Below, piece by piece: positions 47,241 to 55,954 of a DNA stretch of 64,000 bases. The DNA lies in the NCBI GenBank assembly GCA_041617155.1, contig JBFJPL010000003.1, forward strand, positions 21,177 through 85,176, in the 5' to 3' direction. Numbering within the stretch: position 1 is the first letter of the stretch; every line of letters starts with the position of its first letter. This DNA is from CAMYKD01 sp041617155 (GTDB lineage Bacteria > Pseudomonadota > Alphaproteobacteria > Kiloniellales > JAKSDN01). A model generated the notes under the pieces. The model had not been told where the DNA came from. It ran no database searches and worked only from the letters and a program-made list of their open reading frames with translations. The translations under genes and the position numbers were made by a program.

Positions 47241-50200
47241 CTATTCCGCCGCCTTCGGCACCTGCTCGAGGTCGACCGCGGCGGGCGGCCCCGCGGCCGG
47301 CCGCGGCCGCCGCTTCTTGCGCCACCAATCAGCCAGGTTGGCGCGCAGCATGAGTGCCGACGGCGTCACCACCAGTGTCAGCACGGTCGCGAAGGTCAGG
47401 CCGAACACGATCGCGGTCGACAGCTGGCGCCACCACTGGGTCGAGGGCGCGCCCAGCTGCACGGTCCGGGTCAGGAAGTCGATGTTCATGGCCAGCACCA
47501 TGGGCATCAGCCCGAGGATCGTCGTCACCGTGGTCAACAGCACCGGGCGCAGGCGCTGGGCGCCGGTGCGCAGAATCGCCTCGCGCACGTTCGGCGTGGT
47601 TTGCTTCAGGCGGTCGAAGGTATCGATCAGCACGATGTTGTTGTTGACCACGATGCCGGCCAGCGCGATGACGCCGATGCCCGACATGACGATACCGAAG
47701 GGCTGGCCGGTGACCAGCAGTCCGATCATGACGCCGATGGTCGACATAATGACCGCCGAGAGGATCAGGAAGGCGCTGTAGAAGCTGTTGAACTGGGTCA
47801 CCAGAATGATCGCCATGAGGAACAGGGCGACGATGAAGGCCTTGATCAGGAAAGCCTGCGCCTCCTGCTGTTCCTCGTCCTCGCCTTTGAAAGTGACGGT
47901 GACCCGAGGATCGAGCGCGGCGGTGGCCAGCCAGCGACGGATCTCGCCGACCTTGTCGTCGACCAGGAGACCGGGTGCGACATCGGCCTTCACGGTCATG
48001 ACGCGGCTGCCGTCGATGCGGTTCAGCAGCCCGACCTTGGGCCGCGCCTTGCGCTCGACGAAGTTCGCGATCGGGATCAGCCCGGCGCCGGTCTGGACCC
48101 GTATCTCGTCCAGGTGGTCGATGCTGCGGTTCGCCTCGGGCAGGCGCACCACGATGTCGATCTCCTCGTCGCTATCGTCCGGCCGGTACTCGCCCAGCTT
48201 CATGCCGTTGGTGATCATGCGCACGTAGCTGCCGATCAGCGACACGTCGGCGCCGAACTTGGCCGCCTGGGAACGGTCGACGCTGAGCTCCCACTCGATG
48301 CCGGGGATCGGCCGGCTGTCCTCCAGGTCGACGAAACCGCCGATCCGCTTCATGGCCTCGACCACCTGTGCCACGGTCGGTTCGATCGCCGCCGGGTCGG
48401 CGGAGGCGATCTGGACCTGGACCGGCTTGCCGACCGGCGGGCCGGCTTCCTCCTTGCGCGGCTCGACGGCGATGCCGGCCAGATCGGCGGTGCGGGCGCG
48501 CACCTCGGCCAGGATCTCGTTGGCCGGCCGGCGCAGGTGCCAGTCCGTGAACTCGATTTGTATGGTGCCGATCAGGTCCTGCGGCTCGTTGTCGCGTTGG
48601 GTGCCCGACGAGGCGACGCTGCGCGCGTAGATCGCGTGGAATTCGGCCTTTTCGCGCTGCATCTGGAGGATCCGGTCCTCGACCTGACGCAGCAGGTGGT
48701 CGCGCTCGTCGATCGACAGGTTGCCGCGCCCGTGAACCTGAAGGGCGGCGTTGTCGGGCTCCACGTCGGGGAAGAACTCGACCCCCCGGCCGAAGGTGGC
48801 ATAGGCGAACTGTACGCCGACCAGCACCACCAGGGCCGCCAGCAGCACCTTGGCCGGGTGTTTCAAGGCCGCCTGGAGCAGTCTTATGTAGCGTCCGGTA
48901 AAGCCCGGCACCCTGGTGAGGTCGCCGGACTCCCCGGCGGCCAGCACCTTGGCGGTCTCGCCTTTGGCGGCACCGCCCGCCCGGCCGAAGATCGAGCCCA
49001 ATGTCGGCACGAAGACCAGCGCCATCAGCAGCGAGGCCGACAGCGTCGCGACCAGGGTAATCGGCAGGTATTTCATGAATTCGCCGACCGTGCCGGGCCA
49101 GAAGATCAGCGGCAGGAAGGCGGCCAGGGTGGTCGCGGTCGCCGCGGCGATCGGCCATGCCATGCGCTTGGCCGCCAGGGTGTAGGACTCCTTCTTGTCC
49201 AGGCCCTCGCTCATCTTCCGGTCGGCGTATTCGGTCACCACGATGGCGCCGTCGACCAGCATGCCGACCGCGAGGATCAGGCTGAACAGCACCACGATGT
49301 TGACTGTGAAGCCGACCACCGCCAGCACCAGAATGCCGGTCAGAAAAGAGCCCGGGATGGCAATGCCGACCATGCTGGCTGAACGCAGGCCGAGCGCGGC
49401 GACCACCACGATCATCACCAGCAGGATCGCGCTCAGCACGTTGTTCTGCAAGTCGCTCAACATGTTGCGGATGTCGGAAGACTTGTCCTGGCTGTAGGTC
49501 ACGATCACATCGGCCGGCCAATTGCGGCGCTCGGCCTCGACCGCGGTGCGGACCTGCTCGATGGTCGCGATGATGTTCTCGCCGGTGCGCTTGGAAACCT
49601 CGAGCGCGATCGCCGGGCTGCCGTTGATGCGGGCGAAACCTTGGGAATCCTTGAAGGTGCGGCGCAGCACGCCGATGTCGCGAAAGCGCACGGCGGCGTC
49701 GCCGAAAACCTTCACCGGCATGTCGAGAATGTCGTCGGCGGTCTCGAACAGGCCCGGCACCTTGATGGCGAAACGGCCCTGGCCGGTGTCCAGCGAACCG
49801 GCCGCGACCAGCCGGTTGGAGCGGTTGACCGTATCTATGATGTCGCGGGCGTTCAAGTTGTAGCTTTCCAGGATCAAAGGATCGACCACCAGTTCGACCA
49901 GCTCCTCGCGGTCGCCGCCGATCTCGGCCTTGAGCACGCTGGAGATGCCTTCGATCCGGTCCTGCAGGTCGCGGGCCAGGCGCAGAAGCGTGCGCTCCGG
50001 CACGTCGCCCGATAGGGTCACCACCAGCACCGGGAAGAGGCTCAGGTTGATCTCGTGGACCGTCGGCTCGTCGCTGTCCTCCGGCAGTTCCGGCTTGGCC
50101 AGGTCGACCTTCTCGCGAACATCGGCCATGGCGATGTCGACGTCGAACCCGGCGTCGAACTCGAGCACCACGTTGGCGCCGCCGAGGAAGGCGGTCGAGC

Positions 50201-50444
50201 GCATCTCCTTGGCGCCCTCGATGTCGCGCAGCTGTTTTTCCAGCGGCTTGATCAAGAGACGCTCGGCGTCTTCCGGCGAAATGCCCTCGTGGTTGGCGTT
50301 GACGTAGAGTATCGGAATGTTGATGTCCGGTTCGGCCTCCTTGGGCACGGCGACATAGGCATAGGTGCCGGCGATCAGCACCAGCACCAGCGTGGCCAGG
50401 ACCGTACGCGAATGGCCGATGGCGGCTTCGATCAGGCTGTTCAA
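47241..50444 (-). CDS. RND-family efflux transporter, inner-membrane pump
   Basis: A 1067-residue AcrB/HAE1-type pump with twelve predicted membrane helices and two large periplasmic loops. N-terminal TVLATLVLVLIAGTYAYVAV, PKEAEPDINIPILYVNANHEG, and the proton-relay Asp in ILAVGMLVDGAIVVTEYADR are typical. The sub-group looks like the general efflux RND family with substrates unknown. It overlaps its adaptor gene by 4 bp. No outer-membrane channel gene is nearby, so a TolC from elsewhere is needed. Confidence 0.95.
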   Translation of the reverse strand: MNSLIEAAIGHSRTVLATLVLVLIAGTYAYVAVPKEAEPDINIPILYVNANHEGISPEDAERLLIKPLEKQLRDIEGAKEMRSTAFLGGANVVLEFDAGFDVDIAMADVREKVDLAKPELPEDSDEPTVHEINLSLFPVLVVTLSGDVPERTLLRLARDLQDRIEGISSVLKAEIGGDREELVELVVDPLILESYNLNARDIIDTVNRSNRLVAAGSLDTGQGRFAIKVPGLFETADDILDMPVKVFGDAAVRFRDIGVLRRTFKDSQGFARINGSPAIALEVSKRTGENIIATIEQVRTAVEAERRNWPADVIVTYSQDKSSDIRNMLSDLQNNVLSAILLVMIVVVAALGLRSASMVGIAIPGSFLTGILVLAVVGFTVNIVVLFSLILAVGMLVDGAIVVTEYADRKMSEGLDKKESYTLAAKRMAWPIAAATATTLAAFLPLIFWPGTVGEFMKYLPITLVATLSASLLMALVFVPTLGSIFGRAGGAAKGETAKVLAAGESGDLTRVPGFTGRYIRLLQAALKHPAKVLLAALVVLVGVQFAYATFGRGVEFFPDVEPDNAALQVHGRGNLSIDERDHLLRQVEDRILQMQREKAEFHAIYARSVASSGTQRDNEPQDLIGTIQIEFTDWHLRRPANEILAEVRARTADLAGIAVEPRKEEAGPPVGKPVQVQIASADPAAIEPTVAQVVEAMKRIGGFVDLEDSRPIPGIEWELSVDRSQAAKFGADVSLIGSYVRMITNGMKLGEYRPDDSDEEIDIVVRLPEANRSIDHLDEIRVQTGAGLIPIANFVERKARPKVGLLNRIDGSRVMTVKADVAPGLLVDDKVGEIRRWLATAALDPRVTVTFKGEDEEQQEAQAFLIKAFIVALFLMAIILVTQFNSFYSAFLILSAVIMSTIGVMIGLLVTGQPFGIVMSGIGVIALAGIVVNNNIVLIDTFDRLKQTTPNVREAILRTGAQRLRPVLLTTVTTILGLMPMVLAMNIDFLTRTVQLGAPSTQWWRQLSTAIVFGLTFATVLTLVVTPSALMLRANLADWWRKKRRPRPAAGPPAAVDLEQVPKAAE

Positions 50445-51547
50445 GACTCACCGCCCGCGACCGCCGGCCTTTCCAGGCTGCCTTCCTCGACCGGCCGCAC
50501 CGTCTGGCCGACCGTGACGAACTCCTGGCCCACGGTGATGAAGGTGACCCGCTCCGGCGGCCCGCCGATCCACATGCCCTTGGCGCCGCTCTCGAGGATC
50601 TTGACCGGGAGGAAGCCGACCGTGTTGTCCGCCTCCAGGGTCTTGACACCGATTTCGCCGCTGTCGGTCAATGTCAGGATGGCCGGTGATACCAGGTGCG
50701 CGAGCGCGCTTTCCAGGGGAATGCGCAGCTCAGCCGTGACGCCGTCGGGAATCGCGCCCTTCGGGTTGGCGACTTCCAGCTCGACCCGGAAGGTGCGGGT
50801 CGCCGGGTCGGCCATGGCGCCGATGAAGCGCAGCCTGCCGCGCACCTCGACACCGGTGATCAGGCGCGCCCGGGCATCGGCGCCGATCGTCAAGCGGCCG
50901 ACGTCGCGCTCGCTCACCTGGGCGACCACCAGGATCGGATCGAGATCGATCACCCGGGCGATCGGATTGCCGGTTTCGACGAAATCGCCGATCTCGATCA
51001 TGCGTTCGTCGACCAGGCCGTCGAACGGCGCCCGGATGCTGAGGTTTTCCAGCTCCACTTCGGCGCGGCTGACCGCGGCTTCCGCGGCATTCAGGGCGGC
51101 CTTGGCGGCGGCCAGCTGGGTTTCGGCGCGGAAGCCTTTTTTCGACAGGCGCCTGGCGGCGTCGTACTCGATGCGCCGCTGCTCGAGCAGCGAGCGCGCC
51201 TCCTTGAGCTGTGCCGGTCGGTCTTCCGGGGCCAGGCCGGCGATGACCTGGTTGCCCTCGACCCGGTCACCGCGTGCGATCGGCAGCGTTACCACCCGGC
51301 CATAAGTCTCGGCCTTGACCTGAACGGTGCGCACCGCTTCGGTCCGGCCGCGCAGAATGATCTTCGCCTGGCGCATCTCGGCCACTTGGCTGCGCACCCG
51401 TACCAGCGGCACCTTACTGGCGCCGGCCAGATCGGCCGGCGGTTTGCGCGCTTCCGGCTCGTTGCCGCCCTCGGCGATCAGGCCCGAAGCGATCCACCCG
51501 GCGGCGGCTACCGCCAGCACGGCGGCTATGACATACGAGCGGTTCAT
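50441..51547 (-). CDS. RND efflux adaptor (membrane fusion protein)
   Basis: A 368-residue periplasmic adaptor: N-terminal membrane anchor (YVIAAVLAVAAAGWIAS), lipoyl halves (LRGRTEAVRTVQVKAETYGR and LSIRAPFDGLVDERMIEIGD), an alpha hairpin between them, and beta-barrel and membrane-proximal domains. It links the RND pump to an outer-membrane channel. Transcribed before the pump and after padR on the same strand; padR ends 77 bp upstream. Confidence 0.95.
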   Translation of the reverse strand: MNRSYVIAAVLAVAAAGWIASGLIAEGGNEPEARKPPADLAGASKVPLVRVRSQVAEMRQAKIILRGRTEAVRTVQVKAETYGRVVTLPIARGDRVEGNQVIAGLAPEDRPAQLKEARSLLEQRRIEYDAARRLSKKGFRAETQLAAAKAALNAAEAAVSRAEVELENLSIRAPFDGLVDERMIEIGDFVETGNPIARVIDLDPILVVAQVSERDVGRLTIGADARARLITGVEVRGRLRFIGAMADPATRTFRVELEVANPKGAIPDGVTAELRIPLESALAHLVSPAILTLTDSGEIGVKTLEADNTVGFLPVKILESGAKGMWIGGPPERVTFITVGQEFVTVGQTVRPVEEGSLERPAVAGGES

Positions 51548-51624
51548 TGCGGCGGTCGGCTCCTCGTGGACCTCTGTTCAATTGTACGCGCTATCGGGCG
51601 GTTCGGTTCCCGCGACCGGCGGGT

Positions 51625-52182
51625 TTATTCGGCCACCAGGGCCGGTGGCGGGTCGGCCAGGGGATGGGCGGCGTCGGCCGCCACCAGGTCGCGGTTCTGC
51701 CGCAGATAGTCGGCGGCGGCGCGATAGAGCGCCAGGCCGAAGCCGTGGACCAGTTGCTGACCGGCCGAGCGGTCGTCCGGGGCGCAGGCCTCCATGCGGG
51801 CGATCTGCGCCTCGTAGTAGGCGATCCGCTGGTCGATCACGGCCGCCACGTGGCTTGCCGGCAGCATGTGGCTCAGGAACAGCACGAACAGAAAATCCGA
51901 GCGGAACTTGTCGGGCGGCGGCGGTTCCATCAGGGCGGCGGTCAAGGCCTGCCAACCGGACTCGGTGATCGCGTAGACCTTTTTGTCCGGCCGCTTTTGC
52001 TGGGCCATCTCGGTGCCGTGGACCAGCCCTTCCTCGGTCAGCTTGGTGAGCGCCGGATAGATCGACCCGAAGCCGGTGTCCTGGAACTGGCCGAGCGGCG
52101 GCTCTTCCAGGGCTTTCTTAATCTCGTAGCCACTGGCGTCGCCTCGGCTCAGCACCGCCAGGCAAAGTGATTTGGCATCCAT
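51625..52182 (-). CDS. PadR-family transcriptional repressor
   Basis: A 185-residue regulator with an N-terminal winged helix (LCLAVLSRGDASGYEIKKAL, GFGSIYPALTKLTEEGLV, VYAITESGWQAL) and a C-terminal helical dimerisation region. PadR proteins sense phenolics or drugs and often repress efflux genes. It is the first gene of the padR-adaptor-RND unit, so it probably represses the whole cluster including itself; an imperfect palindrome lies 31-62 bp upstream of its start. Confidence 0.92.
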   Translation of the reverse strand: MDAKSLCLAVLSRGDASGYEIKKALEEPPLGQFQDTGFGSIYPALTKLTEEGLVHGTEMAQQKRPDKKVYAITESGWQALTAALMEPPPPDKFRSDFLFVLFLSHMLPASHVAAVIDQRIAYYEAQIARMEACAPDDRSAGQQLVHGFGLALYRAAADYLRQNRDLVAADAAHPLADPPPALVAE

Positions 52183-52212
52183 GGTGCGCCTCTTCCCCCG
52201 ATAATGGCCTTA

Positions 52213-52244
52213 TATATCGGAACGAAATAACACGGTCCAATATA
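52213..52244 (-). promoter_or_regulatory. Candidate PadR operator
   Basis: Imperfect inverted repeat TATATCGGA ... TCCAATATA (8 of 9 pairs match) with a 14-base spacer, in an AT-rich promoter region just before padR. PadR operators often have ATAT-type arms. The match is by pattern only. Confidence 0.45.
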
Positions 52245-52384
52245 TTTTTTTTCGGTATATCAATATGCGCGTAAAAATCCTGGAGACCTCGCGGCAATAC
52301 CCTAAAAATTACATAAAAATCATACATTTGCCGATCTAGCTTCTACATAGTAGTATTAAAAGACGATATATTTCGGGGACCGCC

Positions 52385-52783
52385 ATGAATTTGCTGTCCA
52401 ACGCGACCCTCTCCAGCCTGGCGGCGCAAAGCCATAGCCTGGCTGTTTCGGCGAGCAATATCGCGAACGTGCGCAGCCTGGGTCTGCCGCTAGACGGTAG
52501 TCAGCCGAGCGGGGGAGAGTACGTGCCCCAGCGTGCGGTGCAGACCTCCGGGCCGGACGGTATCGTACGCAGCCAGGCGGTACCGATCGAACCACCCTCG
52601 GTTCCAGCTTTCGACCCGAATGACCCCCGGGCCGACGCGAACGGATTGGTGCCGATCGCCAACGTGTCGCTGGAACAGGAATTCGTCGTCCAGATCCAGG
52701 CCAAGCTCGCCTACAAGGCCAATCTGGCGGCCTTGCAGACCCAAAACGAGATCCTGGGCGAGTTGCTCGACGTGGTGTCCTGA
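52385..52783 (+). CDS. Short orphan flagellar rod-like protein
   Basis: A 132-residue protein with both ends of the flagellar rod fold. The N-terminal helix SSLAAQSHSLAVSASNIANV is the rod signature. The C-terminal helix VSLEQEFVVQIQAKLAYKAN and ALQTQNEILGELLDVVS matches the rod C-terminal domain. The middle is short and Pro-rich (EPPSVPAFDPNDPRADANG). It is closest in size to FlgB/FlgC but both of these are present elsewhere. It stands alone about 22 kb from the flagellar block, between padR and leuA. Possible roles are a minor rod or junction protein; not established. Confidence 0.85.
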   Translation: MNLLSNATLSSLAAQSHSLAVSASNIANVRSLGLPLDGSQPSGGEYVPQRAVQTSGPDGIVRSQAVPIEPPSVPAFDPNDPRADANGLVPIANVSLEQEFVVQIQAKLAYKANLAALQTQNEILGELLDVVS

Positions 52784-52829
52784 GCGCAGCCTGGACGCGG
52801 GCCTGCGTTGGCCGGCTCTTAGTTTAACC

Positions 52830-52858
52830 TTGTCCCCGCGTCACCGGCGCGCTACATA
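52830..52858 (+). promoter_or_regulatory. Probable leuA promoter
   Basis: TTGTCC, 17-base spacer, TACATA. The start site would be near 52866, at or just before the ATG of the leader ORF. Moderate matches to sigma-70 elements. Confidence 0.45.
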
Positions 52859-52866
52859 TGTCCCTG

Positions 52867-52983
52867 ATGAGCACGACGCGCAAAGAGATGATCCAGCATC
52901 AAAGTGCCCTGCCGGACGCTGGGGTTGTTCGTGCGCCGCTGCTCCCCCTCCTTCCCGAGATCCTCCTTCTTAGCTGCCCCTGA
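52867..52983 (+). CDS. leuL: Leucine-rich leader peptide of leuA
   Basis: A 38-codon ORF between the rod-like gene and leuA. Near its end it has seven leucines within eleven residues (LLPLLPEILLL), coded by CTG CTC . CTC CTT . . . CTC CTT CTT, with three uses of CTT, a codon rare in this genome. A stop codon follows, then competing stem-loops up to leuA. This is the layout of ribosome-mediated attenuation: when charged tRNA-Leu is scarce the ribosome stalls on the Leu run and leuA is read. The ATG sits at the predicted transcription start, so the peptide may be translated leaderless, as known for trpL in Sinorhizobium; in-frame ATGs also exist at 52858 and 52888. Confidence 0.7.
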   Translation: MSTTRKEMIQHQSALPDAGVVRAPLLPLLPEILLLSCP

Positions 52984-53039
52984 GCGCTACAGCCGCGTTG
53001 TGGCGGCAAGCGAGCAGGGGGACATGACCGGCCCAACGC
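52944..53039 (+). promoter_or_regulatory. Putative leuA attenuator: alternative stem-loops
   Basis: Mutually exclusive pairings are visible. GCCGC / GCGGC (52992-52996 with 53003-53007) competes with GCGTTG / CAACGC (52995-53000 with 53034-53039). The leucine-codon segment CCCCCT (52944-52949) can pair with AGGGGG (53016-53021). No T-run follows, so termination might be rho-dependent or control may act on translation of leuA. Confidence 0.5.
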
Positions 53040-53072
53040 TAAGTAACTGAGGGAACGAGGAAATTTTCAGTC

Positions 53073-54629
53073 ATGAGTAGTACCAAGAAGGGCGCCGAGC
53101 GCGTCATCGTCTTCGACACCACCCTGCGCGACGGCGAACAGTCGCCGGGTTGCTCGATGAACCTGGAGGAGAAGGTCCAGGTCGCCGACATGCTCGAGCG
53201 CATGGGCGTGGATGTCATCGAAGCCGGCTTCCCGATCGCCTCGCGCGGCGACTTCGAGGCGGTCAGCAAGATCGCCAGCCGGGTCAAGGACAGCGCCGTG
53301 GCCGGATTGGCCAGGGCCAGCGCAAAGGACATCGACCGGGCCGGAGAGGCGCTCAAGCATGCCGAGCGGCCGCGCATCCACACTTTCATCTCCACCAGCC
53401 CGCTGCATATGAAGCACAAGCTGCAGATGGAGCCCGAGGCGGTGCACCAGGCGGTGATCGACAGCGTCACCCGGGCCCGCAACCTGTGCGACGACGTGGA
53501 GTGGTCGCCCGAGGACGGCACCCGCACCGAGCACGACTTCCTCTGCCGTTGCGTCGAGTCGGCGATCAAGGCGGGCGCGCGCACGGTCAACATCCCGGAC
53601 ACCGTGGGCTACACCGTGCCCGAGGAGTTCCACGACCTGATCGCCATGCTGAAGAACCGGGTGCCCAACATCGACCAGGCGGTGATCTCGGTCCACTGCC
53701 ACAACGATCTGGGCTTGGCGGTCGCCAACTCCCTGGCCGCGATCCAGGCCGGCGCCCGGCAGGTCGAATGCACGATCAACGGCATCGGCGAACGGGCCGG
53801 CAACGCCTCGATGGAGGAGATCGTCATGGCGCTGCGCACGCGCCGCGACTTCATGCCTTTCGAGACCGGCGTCGACACCACGATGATCACCAAGGCCTCG
53901 CGCCTGCTTTCGGCGGTCACCGGCTTTTCGGTCCAGCCGAACAAGGCCATCGTCGGCGCCAACGCCTTCGCCCACGAGGCCGGCATCCATCAGGACGGCA
54001 TGCTGAAGAACGCCGAGACCTACGAGATCATGACGCCGGAGTCGGTCGGCCTGACCCGCTCGACCCTGGTCATGGGCAAGCATTCGGGGCGCCACGCCTT
54101 CAAGACCAAGCTCGAGGAGCTGGGCTTCAAGCTGAGCGACAACGAGCTGAACGACGCCTTCGAGCGCTTCAAGGACTTGGCGGACAACAAGAAAGACGTG
54201 TTCGACGAAGACCTGATCGCCCTGGTCGACGATGCCGTGGTGCGCCACAACGACCGCATCAAGTTCGTTTCCCTGCAGGTGGTATGCGGCTCGAAGGGGC
54301 CGCAGACGGCCGAGCTAGAGCTCGAGTTCGACGGCAAGGTCAAGTGCGAGAAGGCCAACGGCAACGGTCCGGTCGACGCGCTGTTCGCGGCGATCAGCAA
54401 GATCTGTCCGCACGAGGGCAAACTGCAGCTCTATCAGGTCCATGCCGTGACCGGCGGGACCGACGCCCAGGCCGAAGTGACGGTACGACTTGAAGAGAAC
54501 GGCAAAACCGTCAACGGCCAGGGCGCCGACTATGATACCCTGGTGGCGTCCGCCCGGGCCTATGTGAATGCTTTGAACAAACTACTGGTGAAACGAGAAA
54601 AGACCGCGCCGGCGGCGCTTTCGGCCTGA
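53073..54629 (+). CDS. leuA: 2-isopropylmalate synthase
   Basis: A 518-residue enzyme for the first step of leucine synthesis (2-oxoisovalerate plus acetyl-CoA). The catalytic HMGL-like barrel has VFDTTLRDGEQSPGCSMNL, VHCHNDLGLAVANSLAAIQA and GERAGNASMEEIVMAL. The C-terminal regulatory domain binds leucine for feedback control (SLQVVCGSKGPQTAELELEF to YVNALNKLL). A GAACGAGGAAA ribosome site precedes the ATG. Control by a leader peptide upstream is proposed. Confidence 0.98.
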   Translation: MSSTKKGAERVIVFDTTLRDGEQSPGCSMNLEEKVQVADMLERMGVDVIEAGFPIASRGDFEAVSKIASRVKDSAVAGLARASAKDIDRAGEALKHAERPRIHTFISTSPLHMKHKLQMEPEAVHQAVIDSVTRARNLCDDVEWSPEDGTRTEHDFLCRCVESAIKAGARTVNIPDTVGYTVPEEFHDLIAMLKNRVPNIDQAVISVHCHNDLGLAVANSLAAIQAGARQVECTINGIGERAGNASMEEIVMALRTRRDFMPFETGVDTTMITKASRLLSAVTGFSVQPNKAIVGANAFAHEAGIHQDGMLKNAETYEIMTPESVGLTRSTLVMGKHSGRHAFKTKLEELGFKLSDNELNDAFERFKDLADNKKDVFDEDLIALVDDAVVRHNDRIKFVSLQVVCGSKGPQTAELELEFDGKVKCEKANGNGPVDALFAAISKICPHEGKLQLYQVHAVTGGTDAQAEVTVRLEENGKTVNGQGADYDTLVASARAYVNALNKLLVKREKTAPAALSA

Positions 54630-54678
54630 TCCCTGACAAGGGTTTCAGGCTGATGGCCCAACCATTTCCTTGAAATCG

Positions 54679-54717
54679 CCACGGCGGGGCGCTATTCCGA
54701 TGCGATACCCGCCGTGG
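54679..54717 (+). terminator. Inverted repeat after leuA
   Basis: Perfect 10-bp arms CCACGGCGGG / CCCGCCGTGG with a 19-base loop, about 50 bp after the leuA stop and 39 bp before mreB. No T-run, so an imperfect terminator or mRNA-stabilising hairpin. Confidence 0.5.
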
Positions 54718-54755
54718 CGGGGTTTACTCCTAACCCTTGAAAGGCCGAAGTCGAG

Positions 54756-55793
54756 ATGTTGTCACGCCTGCTCGGCATGTTCTCAGCCGATATGGCCATA
54801 GACCTGGGGACCGCGAACACCCTGGTCTATGTGAAGGGCCGAGGTATTGTCCTGAACGAACCTTCGGTCGTCGCGATCGCCGATGCTCGCGGTCGCAAAC
54901 AGGTCTGCGCCGTGGGCGACGAGGCGAAGATGATGCTTGGCCGAACGCCGGGCAACATCCAGGCGATCCGCCCGTTGCGCGACGGCGTGATCGCCGACTT
55001 CGAGGTCGCCGAGGAGATGATCAAGCACTTCATCCGCAAGGTGCACAATCGGCACAGCTTCGCCCGGCCCCAGGTCATCGTCTGCGTCCCTTCGGGTTCG
55101 ACCGCGGTCGAGCGGCGCGCGATCCAGGAATCCGCCGAGAGCGCCGGCGCCCGCCACGTCTTCCTGATCGAAGAGCCGATGGCCGCGGCGATCGGCGCCG
55201 GCCTGCCGGTGACCGAGCCGACCGGCTCCATGGTGGTCGACGTCGGCGGCGGCACCACCGAGGTGGCGGTCTTGTCGCTCGGCGGCATCGTCTATTCGAG
55301 ATCGGTCCGGGTCGGCGGCGACAAGATGGACGAGGCGATCATCGCCTACATCCGCCGCAACCATAATCTGCTGGTCGGCGAGGGTTCGGCCGAGCGGATC
55401 AAGAAGGACATCGGCACCGCCAGCCCGCCCGAGGACGGCGAGGGCGAGACCATGGAGATCAAGGGTCGCGACCTGATGAACGGCGTGCCCAAGGAACTGA
55501 TCATCTCCGAACGGCAGATCTCCGAAGCGCTGGCCGAACCGGTCGGCGCGATCATCGAGGCGGTCAAGGTAGCGCTGGAGCACACCGCACCGGAGCTGGC
55601 CGCCGACATCGTCGACAAAGGCATCGTGCTGACCGGTGGCGGTGCCCTGCTGTGCAACCTGGACTTCGTGCTGCGCGCCTCGACCGGCCTGCCGATCTCG
55701 ATCGCCGACGATCCCTTGAGTTGCGTGGCGCTCGGCACCGGCCGCTGCCTGGAAGAGCTGGCGACGATGAGAAACGTCCTGATCGAATACTAG
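54756..55793 (+). CDS. mreB: Rod shape-determining actin homologue MreB
   Basis: A 345-residue actin-like ATPase organising lateral wall growth. N-terminal membrane-binding and phosphate-1 segment MAIDLGTANTLVYVKGRGIV, phosphate-2 MVVDVGGGTTEVAVLSLGGI, and adenosine motif GIVLTGGGALLCNLD are canonical. First gene of mreB-mreC-mreD-mrdA-rodA. The 161-bp gap after it holds an imperfect hairpin over the stop codon (55790-55814) and an AT-rich section, possibly a second promoter for mreC. Confidence 0.98.
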   Translation: MLSRLLGMFSADMAIDLGTANTLVYVKGRGIVLNEPSVVAIADARGRKQVCAVGDEAKMMLGRTPGNIQAIRPLRDGVIADFEVAEEMIKHFIRKVHNRHSFARPQVIVCVPSGSTAVERRAIQESAESAGARHVFLIEEPMAAAIGAGLPVTEPTGSMVVDVGGGTTEVAVLSLGGIVYSRSVRVGGDKMDEAIIAYIRRNHNLLVGEGSAERIKKDIGTASPPEDGEGETMEIKGRDLMNGVPKELIISERQISEALAEPVGAIIEAVKVALEHTAPELAADIVDKGIVLTGGGALLCNLDFVLRASTGLPISIADDPLSCVALGTGRCLEELATMRNVLIEY

Positions 55794-55954
55794 TGGTCTG
55801 ATTCAGATCACTAGGGTCTCGGCGCTGCCCGCAACCGGTTTCCCAAATTCTCAACGCTTTATTAAGATAAAGCTGTATACCTTAAAGTGTAGCGACAGTA
55901 GCATAGACCGAATCGCAAACGTGATGGTGGCTGATACCCAGGAACGGAGGGGGC

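Noticed and set aside
48172..50649. 825-codon minus-strand frame overlapping the RND pump in another frame
   Set aside because: Arg/Gly/His-rich out-of-frame reading; the pump frame is the real one.
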